A program made the translations under genes and the position numbers. Shown piece after piece: positions 16,786-25,313 of a stretch of DNA of 38,733 nt. Below the pieces are notes generated by a model. The model ran no database searches, was not told where the DNA came from, and worked only from the letters and a program-made list of their open reading frames with translations. The stretch lies in NCBI GenBank assembly GCA_019635955.1, contig JAHBYL010000024.1, forward strand, positions 1-38,733. The letters run 5' to 3'. The stretch is from Parvibaculum sp. GTDB taxonomy: Bacteria > Pseudomonadota > Alphaproteobacteria > Parvibaculales > Parvibaculaceae. Position 1 is the first letter of the stretch, and every line of letters begins with the position of its first letter.

Positions 16786-17997
16786 TCAACGGATGACGCG
16801 CTCGGCAACCGCCGTGCCCTCTTCCACCCGGTCGCTTGGATGCAGCACAACCCGGTCGCCGGCTTGGAGGCCGTCCCGCACTTCGGCGACGCGATTGTTC
16901 CGACGGCCGATTTCGACGGGCGTCGTCCGCGCGCGGCCGTCCCGGACCGCGTAAACGGCCCAGTTGTCGCCCTTGCGAAAGAGCGCCGCGACCGGAACGG
17001 CGACGGCCTCTTCGGCGCTCCATGCCGTCACGTGAACGACGACGTGGAAATCGTGCCCGAGCCGCGCCCAGGTTTCCGGCGGATCGACAAGATCGATGAC
17101 CGTGCGGACCCGCTGTTCCTCGATGCCGAGGGTCGAAATCTTGGTGAAGCCCGCAGGGTCGATGCGCGCCACCCTGCCCCGAACCGGCGCGCCGCCCCAA
17201 CCGTCGATGCGCACCGCAGCGCCCGGTTCGATCTGCACAGCATCGGCGGAGAGAAGGTCTGCAACCACTTCAAGATCGGCCGGGTCGCCGATCTCGATCA
17301 ACGGCGCCCCGGCCTGAACGACCGACTCGCTTTCCTGACCGATCCGCAGGACGCGGCCACTAACCGGCGCGCGCAATTCGATGCGCCAATCGGAGTCATC
17401 CGACGCCGCGACCGCCAACGGGTCGCCCAAGCGCACCATGACGCTTGTCCGCTCGCTGCGTCTCACATCGAGTTGCGCCTTTGCGCTGGAGAGCGCGGCA
17501 TTGCCGGTTTCGGCATCGAAGCGGGCCTTGTCCAGAGTCTTGGCCGAGATCACGCCCCTGCGCGCCAGTTCCTCGGCGCGGCGAAGCTCGTTCTGAGCGA
17601 AATCATGCGCAGCCTCGATACGGTGGATTTCGTGTTCGGCGAGTTCGATGCCCGCCTCGGCGGCGACAAGCGCGGCCTGAAGCTCGTCACGCGTGCGCGC
17701 ATCGAGGAAGGCCGGCGCCATGGGCTGCATTGCCGCCACGATTGTTTCATCGGCCGTGACTTCGTCGCCGACATAGCGCGGCGTCCGCAAGACCTTGCCG
17801 GCAATCGGCGCCGAGACCGTGTAGACATGACGCACGCGGGTGCGGCCGGTGTCCTCGACCGTGACCTCCATGGGGCCCCGGACAATTTCCGCCATGTCGA
17901 CCGCGACCGGTTGCGGCCAGGCGAACCAGATGAGGAATGCGAAGGCCACCGCGACGGCAAGGACCGCCATTATTCTCTTCAGCCCAATCGTCTGCAT
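16786..17997 (-). CDS. HlyD-family periplasmic adaptor of an ABC exporter
   Basis: A 403-residue membrane-fusion protein with one N-terminal membrane anchor (about 8-28), a lipoyl half-motif (YTVSAPIAGKVLRTPRYVGD), a long helical hairpin rich in Ala, Glu and Arg (about 105-175), the second lipoyl half (IELRAPVSGRVLRIGQESES), a beta-barrel and a membrane-proximal domain. MacA-like adaptors join ABC exporters to TolC-type channels. It follows the FtsX-like permease gene by 3 bases and is clearly part of that transporter. The substrate is unknown; the Met-rich protein upstream suggests a copper link. Confidence 0.88.
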   Translation of the reverse strand: MQTIGLKRIMAVLAVAVAFAFLIWFAWPQPVAVDMAEIVRGPMEVTVEDTGRTRVRHVYTVSAPIAGKVLRTPRYVGDEVTADETIVAAMQPMAPAFLDARTRDELQAALVAAEAGIELAEHEIHRIEAAHDFAQNELRRAEELARRGVISAKTLDKARFDAETGNAALSSAKAQLDVRRSERTSVMVRLGDPLAVAASDDSDWRIELRAPVSGRVLRIGQESESVVQAGAPLIEIGDPADLEVVADLLSADAVQIEPGAAVRIDGWGGAPVRGRVARIDPAGFTKISTLGIEEQRVRTVIDLVDPPETWARLGHDFHVVVHVTAWSAEEAVAVPVAALFRKGDNWAVYAVRDGRARTTPVEIGRRNNRVAEVRDGLQAGDRVVLHPSDRVEEGTAVAERVIR

Positions 17998-18000
17998 GAT

Positions 18001-20364
18001 TCAATCCCGCGTTTTGAGAACGGCCACAAGGTCCAGCCTGTTAATCCGGCGGCGCATGACAAGCGCCGAGAGCGTGGCCGCGGCGAGCACGACCAGACTG
18101 GCAAAAACATAAGTCGTATTTTCGATGTTCAGCGGCGTGCGCATCAACTCGCCGGCCATGTTGGCATTGAGGAGCCCGGCCAGGCCGTAACCGATCGCCC
18201 ATCCCGGCGGTTGGGCGATGAGAACGATGAGCGCCAATTCAAGCAGCAGAAAGCGCAAGGCCTCCGCGCGTGAAAAGCCCAGGACGCGAAGACTGGCCAG
18301 TTCGCGGGCCCGCTCCGAAAGCGATATCCGGGCGCTGTTGTAGACCACACCGAAGGCGATGACGGCCGCGAGCCCGGTATAGATTGCCGCCATGGTCGTC
18401 ACGATCGTGACCATGGCCTCGCGGAAATTTGCCAGCGAAACGCGCTGCAGGGCGACGCCGCTGACGGCCGGCATGATCTTCAGCGCATCGTAGAGAGCGC
18501 CGAGCATGGTCTCGTCGAGGCGCAGATGGACGCCGTTCACCGTCGGCGCCTCGCGCATCAGACGCGACAGCGCATCGGCGTCCATCATGCCGCTGATACC
18601 GAAATAATCCTCGACCTGCGCCGCGACCGGCAGCGAGACGGTTCGGCGCTGCCCTTCCAGAATGTCGATCTCGACAAAATCACCGACACCGACACCGAGA
18701 ACGGAAGCCAGCCAGTCCGAAATCGCCAGCCCCGTTTCGGGCAGGACGACGGGGCGCAGATCGACGTCGATGACGCGGCTCAGATCGGCATCGCGCGTGC
18801 GGCATGTGATCATCACGCGTCGCTCGATGCTGCCGTTGCGAATGCGCACGGAAACGCCGCGATAGGGCTCGGCATTGAGAACACCCGGCAGGCGCGCCAT
18901 CTGAACGACGGCGTCACGGGGCCGCTTCTCGACGAAGCTGACCGTTGCATCCTGCCGGTCGGCCATGAAATAGGTGACGTCGATCAGCTCATTCATGGCG
19001 TCGTTGATGAAGAGCGAGACGATGAGGATGCCGGTGCTGAAGGCCATGCCGAGCACCGTCAGCGCGGCGCGGACCGGATGCCGGGTCACATTGCGCAGCA
19101 TCATCACGGAGGGTTGCGAGAGGACACCGCGAAAGGGAACGCCTTGCGGCAGCAGGCGCCGGAAGCGCGGCGGCGACGGCGGCTGCATCGCGACTGCGGG
19201 CGCCAGCCCGATAATGTCGCGGAGCGCGCGGGCGGCGCCGATGGTCGCGGCGGCAATGCTCAGCGCCGCGCCCGCCACATAGATGTCCGGGCTCTTGATG
19301 AAGACCAGAAAGGGGAAGCGGTAATATTCGGCAAGGAGGCTCGTGATGTGGCCGCCGAGCCAGGTGCCGGCGACGCTGCCGATGACAATGCCCGTCACGG
19401 CGATGGCAAGCACCAGCTTGAGATAATGGATGGCGACGGCCGCATTTCCATAGCCGACCGCCTTCAACAGGCCGATCTGCTCGCGTTCGAGCGCGACCAG
19501 CCGGCCGAGCGTGAGATTGACCAGGAAGGCGGTGAGGAGAAGGAAGATCGGCGGCAGCGTGCGGCTCATATTGCCGAGCATGTCGAGCGAGTGATCGAGA
19601 AAGGCGTGCGAGGTCTGGTTCTCGCGACCATAGGCCGCCGTACCGCCATAACGATCCAGCAAGGCATCGAGCTGCTGGATGACCTCGCGCTCGGAGGCGT
19701 CGTGCGAGAGCTTGAGGCTGACGGCGGAAAAGGCGCCTTCGAGATCGTAGATGCCGGCAAGCGCCTTTTTCGACATCCAGACAATGCCGAAACGGCGGTC
19801 GTCGGGCATGCGGTCCCCCGGCCCGATCGCGTAAACGAATTCCGGCGAGAGTGCGATGCCGACCACGGTCACCTCGCGTTTGCGGCCGTTCAGGATCGCC
19901 GAGAAGCGAGCGCCGGGCGTGAAGGCATGGGCCTTGGCGAAGGACTCGTTGACGACGACCTCGTCGGTCCGGGCCGGGTCCGGCATCCGGCCGAGACGCA
20001 GATAGAGGCGGTTGAGGACCGGCTCGCCGCTTTCGGGCAGGGAGATGAACTGGCCGGTGGCCGGCTCGCGCACGCCCGCGATGTCGAGCAGGGCGAGACT
20101 GGCAATCCGCGTCTCGACCGCGATGACGCCGGGGATTTCTGCGATGCGGGCGGCGAGTGTGTCCGGCGCGCGGCGAACCGTGGCGAAGACGTCGGCAAAA
20201 CGATAGCGCTCGTAATAGGCGAGCCGCGTCTCGTCAAGCGAGCGGTAGGAGCCGACGGCAAGGATGATCGTGGCGACGCCGCCGGCGACGACCAGGGCGA
20301 TCGCCAGCACCTGCGCCCGGAGGCGGATCAGGTCACGAAACAGCTTGATGTCGAGAATGCGCAT
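18001..20364 (-). CDS. FtsX-like (MacB-type) ABC transporter permease
   Basis: A 787-residue permease with two FtsX-type units. The first has a membrane segment near the N-terminus, a large periplasmic domain (about 45-270) and three segments (PPIFLLLTAFLVNLTLG, VLAIAVTGIVIGSVAGT, IYVAGAALSIAAATIGAA). A linker follows, then a second unit with segments near 425 and the C-terminal trio ending ASLVVLAAATLSALVMRRRIN. This is the double-length form, which can work as a monomer or dimer with one ATPase type. MacB-like systems use the mechanical motion to drive periplasmic substrates out rather than to carry them through the membrane. It is tightly packed between the ATPase (3-base gap) and the adaptor (3-base gap). 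Confidence 0.88.
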   Translation of the reverse strand: MRILDIKLFRDLIRLRAQVLAIALVVAGGVATIILAVGSYRSLDETRLAYYERYRFADVFATVRRAPDTLAARIAEIPGVIAVETRIASLALLDIAGVREPATGQFISLPESGEPVLNRLYLRLGRMPDPARTDEVVVNESFAKAHAFTPGARFSAILNGRKREVTVVGIALSPEFVYAIGPGDRMPDDRRFGIVWMSKKALAGIYDLEGAFSAVSLKLSHDASEREVIQQLDALLDRYGGTAAYGRENQTSHAFLDHSLDMLGNMSRTLPPIFLLLTAFLVNLTLGRLVALEREQIGLLKAVGYGNAAVAIHYLKLVLAIAVTGIVIGSVAGTWLGGHITSLLAEYYRFPFLVFIKSPDIYVAGAALSIAAATIGAARALRDIIGLAPAVAMQPPSPPRFRRLLPQGVPFRGVLSQPSVMMLRNVTRHPVRAALTVLGMAFSTGILIVSLFINDAMNELIDVTYFMADRQDATVSFVEKRPRDAVVQMARLPGVLNAEPYRGVSVRIRNGSIERRVMITCRTRDADLSRVIDVDLRPVVLPETGLAISDWLASVLGVGVGDFVEIDILEGQRRTVSLPVAAQVEDYFGISGMMDADALSRLMREAPTVNGVHLRLDETMLGALYDALKIMPAVSGVALQRVSLANFREAMVTIVTTMAAIYTGLAAVIAFGVVYNSARISLSERARELASLRVLGFSRAEALRFLLLELALIVLIAQPPGWAIGYGLAGLLNANMAGELMRTPLNIENTTYVFASLVVLAAATLSALVMRRRINRLDLVAVLKTRD

Positions 20365-20367
20365 GGC

Positions 20368-21078
20368 TCACCAGGTGATTTCATCGGCCGCCTGCCGCCG
20401 TTCGTTCTCGACGGTTCCCGACACCCGGCCATCGGCAAAGGAGATCACCCGATGGGCGAGCTTTTGAATCGCCGCATTGTGCGTGATGATGAGGGTCGTG
20501 GTTCCCAATTGCTCGTTGACGCCCAGCAGCGCTTCGATGACGCGCATGCCGGTCACGGAATCCAGCGCACCGGTCGGCTCGTCGCAGAGCAGCACCTCCG
20601 GCCGCTTCGCGATCGCGCGCGCCACGGCGACGCGCTGCTGCTCGCCGCCGGAAAGCTGCGCCGGGAAATGGTCCATGCGCTGCTCAAGCCCGACCAGCGC
20701 CAGCGCGTCTTCCGGCGACATCGGGTCTTCGGTGATTTCCGTCACCAGCGCGACATTTTCGCGCGCCGTCAGGCTCGGGATCAGATTGTAGAACTGGAAG
20801 ACGAAGCCGATATGCCGGCGGCGATAGGCGGTGAGGCCGCGGTCGTCCAAAGCGGTGATATCCGTGTCCTTGAACAACAGACGGCCGCTTGTCGCGTGAT
20901 CGAGGCCGCCGGCGATGTTCAGCAAGGTCGACTTGCCGCTTCCCGACGGCCCCAGCAGCACCACCACCTCGCCGGTCCATATGTCGAGGTCGACGCCGCG
21001 CAGCGCATGAACCTGCACCTCGCCCTGCGTGTAGGTTTTCGTCAGTCCCTCGGCAGCGAAAAGTTTCTGCCTGGTCAC
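20368..21078 (-). CDS. ABC transporter ATP-binding protein (MacB/LolD type)
   Basis: A 236-residue ATPase with Walker [10 protein letters not shown], the Q-loop [18 protein letters not shown], the signature [15 protein letters not shown], Walker [14 protein letters not shown] and the H-loop IITHN. The sequence is that of the LolD/MacB subgroup that pairs with FtsX-like permeases. The start is GTG 21078 ([16 protein letters not shown]): its GTGA overlaps the stop of the Met-rich protein gene by 4 bases, so the two are translationally coupled. An open frame continues upstream but encodes no recognisable sequence. Confidence 0.92.
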   Translation of the reverse strand: MTRQKLFAAEGLTKTYTQGEVQVHALRGVDLDIWTGEVVVLLGPSGSGKSTLLNIAGGLDHATSGRLLFKDTDITALDDRGLTAYRRRHIGFVFQFYNLIPSLTARENVALVTEITEDPMSPEDALALVGLEQRMDHFPAQLSGGEQQRVAVARAIAKRPEVLLCDEPTGALDSVTGMRVIEALLGVNEQLGTTTLIITHNAAIQKLAHRVISFADGRVSGTVENERRQAADEITW

Positions 21079-21668
21079 GGGAGTTGCCGCACCAGGCCCG
21101 GATGGCGGTTGAAGGCGAGCTTCTGGACCAGCGAACCGTCGACGGTGACGATTTCGGCCGTGATGCCGCCATCGGTCGCCTTCGCGATCTTGCCGATCTT
21201 CAAACGCGGGTTGGCGTGCCATTCGAGCCGCTTTTCGAGGAAGCTGCGGACGCTTTCCGGCGTCATCTCTTCCGTCGCGCCATGCGGCATGCCGTAGAGC
21301 AGGCCCGGACCGCCCATCATGCCCTGCATGTCGGCGCCGGCGCGCATGCCCATCATCATCTGCATCGAGGGACACATCATCATGGCGTTTTCCATGTTCA
21401 TGCCGCCGCCCTCGCCTTTGGACCCACCCATCATGCCCTGCATCATCTTCATCATTTCGGGCGTCATCATGCCCTTCATGCCGGACATACCCTCCATGCC
21501 GGCCGCCGTTCCGGCTTCAGGTGCCGCGGCCGGGGCTTCAGCGGGATGATGGGCGTCGTGGTCGTCGGGATCGGCGGTCTGGGCGGCGACGGAGGCCGCG
21601 CCAAAGAGCAACAGGGCGGCAAGGGCCGCCGCGCGCAATGAATATGTTCTCATGGCATATGTTCTCAT
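21075..21668 (-). CDS. Methionine-rich secreted protein coupled to an ABC exporter
   Basis: A 197-residue protein with a signal peptide ([19 protein letters not shown]). A His/Asp patch (DPDDHDAHH) is followed by two very Met-rich stretches, [19 protein letters not shown] and [19 protein letters not shown] (one Cys). A short folded C-terminal domain then runs from [20 protein letters not shown] to [12 protein letters not shown]. Met clusters bind Cu(I) or Ag(I), as in CusF, PcoE and SilE. The stop overlaps the GTG of the ABC ATPase, which ties it to that transporter. I start at ATG 21668 (GGAG 10 bases upstream); a second ATG at 21653 arises from a 15-bp duplication and lacks a ribosome site. 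No exact family recognised. Confidence 0.82.
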   Translation of the reverse strand: MRTYAMRTYSLRAAALAALLLFGAASVAAQTADPDDHDAHHPAEAPAAAPEAGTAAGMEGMSGMKGMMTPEMMKMMQGMMGGSKGEGGGMNMENAMMMCPSMQMMMGMRAGADMQGMMGGPGLLYGMPHGATEEMTPESVRSFLEKRLEWHANPRLKIGKIAKATDGGITAEIVTVDGSLVQKLAFNRHPGLVRQLP

Positions 21669-21670
21669 GG
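21642..21670. repeat. 15-bp tandem duplication at the start of the Met-rich gene
   Basis: ATATGTTCTCATGG occurs at 21642-21655 and 21657-21670. On the coding strand it repeats the first codons, giving [10 protein letters not shown] and two candidate start codons. It looks like a recent slippage event. Confidence 0.8.
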
Positions 21671-21717
21671 GTTTCGTACTCCTTGTTCGGTGTTGCGGAC
21701 ATCCGGCGCGGCGCGGT

Positions 21718-22374
21718 TCATGGCGTACCTTCGCCCGACAAGGCGGAGAGGCGGGGAATGAAGGCCGGAACGCGCGCGGCGTAGCGGCGGTAGCTTTCGC
21801 CGAATTTGGCTTCCATCTCGCGTTCCTCGCGCATGGCGAGACGCCAATACATGACGAGAAGGACCGGCAGCATCAGGCCGGTGACGAGGGTCGGCCACTG
21901 CAGGAAGAAGCCGATCATGATCAGCGCGAAGCCGGCATATTGCGGATGGCGCAGACGGGCATAGGGCCCGGCCACCGCAAGCGTTCCTTCGCCCTGCGCT
22001 TCGTGAAGCCGGCGCCACGCGGCCGCGATCAACACGAAGCCGCCGCCGATCAGCACGAAACTCAGGAGATGGAACGGGCTCCAATGCGGGTTCATGGACC
22101 AGCCGAAAAGCGCCGGCCAGAGATGTCCCGCATCGTGGGAGAAGGGATCGAGTGCCGGGAATTGATTGCCGGCCCAGCCGGCCAGCAGATAGAGCGTCAG
22201 CGGAAAGCCGTACATTTCCGCAAACAGCGCCACGATGAAAGCGGAGAAGGCACCGAGCGAGCGCCAGTCGCGCGGCGTTTTCGGCTTGAAAAAGCTGAAG
22301 GCGAAGAGGATGAAGACCGCCGCATTGACGGCAGCCAGAAACCAGAGGCCATAGGCCGGCACGTCACCGTTCAT
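21718..22374 (-). CDS. Isoprenylcysteine-carboxyl-methyltransferase-like membrane methyltransferase
   Basis: A 218-residue membrane protein with about five hydrophobic segments. Its C-terminal part has the conserved SAM-binding pattern of the ICMT/PEMT superfamily: GPYARLRHPQYAGF, then REEREMEAKFGESYRRYAARV and PAFIPRL. Members methylate small membrane-associated thiols, lipids or carboxylates, but the substrate in copper clusters is not known. I start at ATG 22374 (MNGDVPAYG), which has GGAGG 8 bases upstream and overlaps the DUF2933 gene by 11 bases. An ATG at 22392 has no ribosome site. The Gly/His-rich gene just upstream and the Cu ATPase suggest one operon. Confidence 0.82.
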   Translation of the reverse strand: MNGDVPAYGLWFLAAVNAAVFILFAFSFFKPKTPRDWRSLGAFSAFIVALFAEMYGFPLTLYLLAGWAGNQFPALDPFSHDAGHLWPALFGWSMNPHWSPFHLLSFVLIGGGFVLIAAAWRRLHEAQGEGTLAVAGPYARLRHPQYAGFALIMIGFFLQWPTLVTGLMLPVLLVMYWRLAMREEREMEAKFGESYRRYAARVPAFIPRLSALSGEGTP

Positions 22375-22618
22375 CGTCCCGTCCTCCGTCATTGTCGCGG
22401 CGATCATGGGAGCCGTGACCGCCATGGCCGCCATGGCCGCGATGCATGAAGAAATGCATGCCGCCGCACAGCAGCAGGAACAGGAGCGGCCAGGCGCCCA
22501 GAAGATGCGCGCCGTGTTCGAGCACCAGAAAGAGCGCCGCGACCACGAGGAAAACACCGAGAGTCAATCCCGCGGGCGAGCGCCAGAAGACATTCCTGTC
22601 ATCGCGTCGGATGGTCAT
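22364..22618 (-). CDS. DUF2933 family small membrane protein
   Basis: An 84-residue protein with two hydrophobic segments (LTLGVFLVVAALFLVLEH and AWPLLFLLLCGGMHFFMH) and a His/Gly-rich tail (HRGHGGHGGHGSHDRR) that could bind copper. This is the usual form of DUF2933, small proteins found beside copper ATPases and multicopper oxidases; their function is unknown. A GGAGA site precedes the ATG. It lies 28 bases after the ATPase stop and overlaps the methyltransferase gene. Confidence 0.82.
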   Translation of the reverse strand: MTIRRDDRNVFWRSPAGLTLGVFLVVAALFLVLEHGAHLLGAWPLLFLLLCGGMHFFMHRGHGGHGGHGSHDRRDNDGGRDDER

Positions 22619-22646
22619 GAGACGGATCTCCTTTCATGCGGTTCGA

Positions 22647-24962
22647 TCATTTGTCGAGCCCGAGCTTCGCGCGCTTCAGCAACAGCGAATTGCCGATGAC
22701 CGAGAGCGAGCTGACCGTCATGGCGACGACGCCGATCATCGGATGCAGCAGGCCAAGGGCGGCAATCGGGATCGCCGCAAGGTTGTAGAACCAGGCCCAG
22801 AAGAGGTTTTCGACGATCTTGCGGAAGGTCGCCTTCGAGAGGCGGATCGCCTCGACGACCTTGGTCAGTTCGCCGCTCACCAGCGTGACGTCGGCGGCCT
22901 CGATGGCGACATCGGCGCCGGCGCCGATGGCGATGCCGACATTGGCCTGTTTCAGCGCCGGGGCGTCGTTGATGCCGTCGCCGACCATCGCGACCTTGTC
23001 GCCATATTTTTCCTGAAGCGCCCGAATGGCGTCGACCTTGCCCTCGGGCAGGACGGCCGCCATCACCTCCTCGATGCCAACCTGGCGGGCGACGTAACGC
23101 GCAGTGCGCTCATTGTCGCCGGTGATCATCACCACATGGATGCCCATTTGCAGCAGGGTGGAAATGGCGGCGGCCGAGTCCTCCTTGACGGTGTCGGCCA
23201 CCGCGACGATTCCAGCCGCACGATCTTCGATCGCCACCAGCACGGCGCTCTTGCCGGTGGTTTCAAGTTCGGCCAGTTGCGTTTCGAGCGCCGCAATATC
23301 GATCCCCGCTTCGCCGAGATAGCGACGGTTGCCGACGCGCACGCGCCTGCCGCCGACGCGGCCCTCCACGCCCCGCGCGACATGCGCCGCGAAGCCCTCG
23401 ACCTTCGGCACCTCGATGCCCCGATCGCGCGCACCGGCAACCATGGCCTGGCCCAGCGGATGTTCGGAGCCCGCCTCCACAGAGGCCGCGGCGGAAAGCA
23501 CCTCATCTTCGACGAAACCGTCGGCCGCCACGACATCGGTCAGCGCGGGCTGGCCGCGGGTGATGGTACCGGTCTTGTCGAGCACAACCGCCCTGATGTC
23601 CTTCAGGGTCTGGATCGCCTCGCCGGAACGGATCAGCACGCCGCGCTCGGCGCCGAGCCCCGAACCCACCATGATCGCCGTCGGCGTCGCCAGGCCCAGC
23701 GCACAGGGGCAGGCGATGACCAGCACGGCGACCGCCGACAGAATTCCCACCATCAGCGGGGAAAGTTCAGGGTTGACCCAGGGCAGAAAGGCGGCGCCCC
23801 AGAACAGAATTGAGCGCAGCCCATCGGCGAAGAAGAGCCACATGGCGAGGCTGCCGAGGCTGATCAGGATGACCGCCGGGACGAAGCGCGCCGTCAGCCG
23901 GTCGGCGAATTCCTGGATCGGCACTTTCGAGCCCTGGGCCTCTTCGACCAGACGGATGACCTGCGACAGGAAGGTGTCGGCGCCGATCTTCGTCGCCCGG
24001 ACTTTCAGCATACCTTCCTTGTTGATGGTGGCGCCGATGACGGGATCGCCCGGCCCCTTCTCGACGGGCACGGACTCCCCCGTCGCAATCGACTCGTCGA
24101 GATGGCTTGCGCCTTCGACAATCTCGCCGTCGGTCGGGACCTTGGCACCCGGCCGCACCACCATGATGTCGCCCGTCTGCAGCTCTGCAACGGGCACCTC
24201 GATCTCGGCTTCATCGCGCAGTACCGTGGCGGTCTTGGCGCCCATGGTGATCAACCGCTTGATCGCCTGACTGGCGCGGCCCTTGGCGCGCGTCTCCAGA
24301 TAGCGGCCCAGCATGTGGAAAGTCATGATGGTGGCCGCCATCTCGATGAAGGAAGTCATCGGATAGAAGAAACCGACAAGGCCGATCAGATAGGGCGGCA
24401 GGCTGCCCATCGAGATCAGCACATCCATGTTGGCGGTGCGGTTGGTCAGCGAAAGCCAGGCCGAGCGATGCGTGGCGAAGCCGCCATAGAGAAACACCAC
24501 CGGGAAGGCGAGAATGGCGACAATCGCCAGGTAGCCCGGAATCGGCTGCCAGAACATGTGCGGCGCCATGATCAGCATGATTACCGATGTCGGGACGGCG
24601 GCGATCCAGAGCCGTTTCGAAGCCTGGGCAAGGTAGCGGTCCTCGACAGCGCCTTCGTCGGCCGCCGAGGCGGGTTTCGCCTCGTCAAGCGCCGCAACTT
24701 CGTAGCCCGCACGTTCGACGGCGGCGCGAAGGCTTGACGTGTCGGTTCGCGCCGGGTCGAAGCGGACCGTCACGCGATGATTGGCGATGTTGGTGCCGAC
24801 ATCCGCGACGCCATCGAGCCGCTTCAGCGAAGTGGAGACAAGCCCGGCACAATGATCGCTGCCCATGCCGGGCACGACGAGGCGGGCCGTGCGATTTGCC
24901 GCCGTTTGTTCCCCGTCGCCCGAGGAAGCGGCGGTTGTGCTGTCAGGCTTCGACATTTTCAC
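22647..24962 (-). CDS. copA: Cu(I)-translocating P1B-type ATPase
   Basis: A 771-residue copper exporter, one HMA domain followed by the P-type core. Motifs: TGES (294-297), CPC in the sixth membrane segment (418-420), DKTGT with the phosphorylated Asp (462-466), HP (501-502) and GDGIND. The last two membrane segments carry N-x6-YN-x4-P (NLFWAWFYNLAAIP) and MTVSSLSVIGNS, the signature of the monovalent-copper P1B-1 group. The N-terminal HMA domain has GMGSDHC (32-38) in place of GMxCxxC, so it lacks one metal-binding Cys. The start is GTG 24962, overlapping the stop of the gene before it (GTGA); ATG 24956 is an alternative. Confidence 0.94.
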   Translation of the reverse strand: MKMSKPDSTTAASSGDGEQTAANRTARLVVPGMGSDHCAGLVSTSLKRLDGVADVGTNIANHRVTVRFDPARTDTSSLRAAVERAGYEVAALDEAKPASAADEGAVEDRYLAQASKRLWIAAVPTSVIMLIMAPHMFWQPIPGYLAIVAILAFPVVFLYGGFATHRSAWLSLTNRTANMDVLISMGSLPPYLIGLVGFFYPMTSFIEMAATIMTFHMLGRYLETRAKGRASQAIKRLITMGAKTATVLRDEAEIEVPVAELQTGDIMVVRPGAKVPTDGEIVEGASHLDESIATGESVPVEKGPGDPVIGATINKEGMLKVRATKIGADTFLSQVIRLVEEAQGSKVPIQEFADRLTARFVPAVILISLGSLAMWLFFADGLRSILFWGAAFLPWVNPELSPLMVGILSAVAVLVIACPCALGLATPTAIMVGSGLGAERGVLIRSGEAIQTLKDIRAVVLDKTGTITRGQPALTDVVAADGFVEDEVLSAAASVEAGSEHPLGQAMVAGARDRGIEVPKVEGFAAHVARGVEGRVGGRRVRVGNRRYLGEAGIDIAALETQLAELETTGKSAVLVAIEDRAAGIVAVADTVKEDSAAAISTLLQMGIHVVMITGDNERTARYVARQVGIEEVMAAVLPEGKVDAIRALQEKYGDKVAMVGDGINDAPALKQANVGIAIGAGADVAIEAADVTLVSGELTKVVEAIRLSKATFRKIVENLFWAWFYNLAAIPIAALGLLHPMIGVVAMTVSSLSVIGNSLLLKRAKLGLDK

Positions 24963-25240
24963 GCATTCCCCGACTTGCGGCCGAAACCGATGAAGAAATT
25001 ATGGATCGGCGCGAAGACGACCGCGATGTACCAGCCAAAGACGAAGGCCCATACAAGGCCGATGAAGAAGCTCGGCCATGTGATCCAGGTGAACCCGGGC
25101 AACAGGTCGGACAGAAGCCGGTGCATGCCGGGATCCGATACCAGAAGACCGAAGAGCACGCACAGAATGTAGGTAACGACGAGGAATGTGCCGAGGATCA
25201 TCCCCAGCGGCACCATCGCGATGCGTCCTGTCTTGTCCAT
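24959..25240 (-). CDS. Small membrane protein, DUF5676-like
   Basis: A 93-residue protein with two membrane segments (VPLGMILGTFLVVTYILCVL and a second from WPSFFIGLVWAFVFGWYIAV). The sequence between them and the second segment, IGLVWAFVFGWYIAVVFAPIHNFF, match what I know of DUF5676 proteins, which sit beside copper P-type ATPases. Function unknown; a helper subunit or copper-entry protein is possible. I start at ATG 25240 (MDKTGR), 7 bases after GGGAG, rather than at the in-frame TTG 25246. It is coupled to copA by a 4-base overlap. Confidence 0.72.
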   Translation of the reverse strand: MDKTGRIAMVPLGMILGTFLVVTYILCVLFGLLVSDPGMHRLLSDLLPGFTWITWPSFFIGLVWAFVFGWYIAVVFAPIHNFFIGFGRKSGNA

Positions 25241-25313
25241 AACCAATCTCCCTTTTCTTCAACACCATTTGCAGTGCGCCGGTCCCGAATGGATCTCGTT
25301 CAAGCCTGAAATC

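Noticed and set aside
18526-21297. 923-codon open frame on the plus strand opposite the ABC genes
   Set aside because: Same reason: low-complexity charged product, no ribosome site or domain, and complete overlap with well-supported genes.
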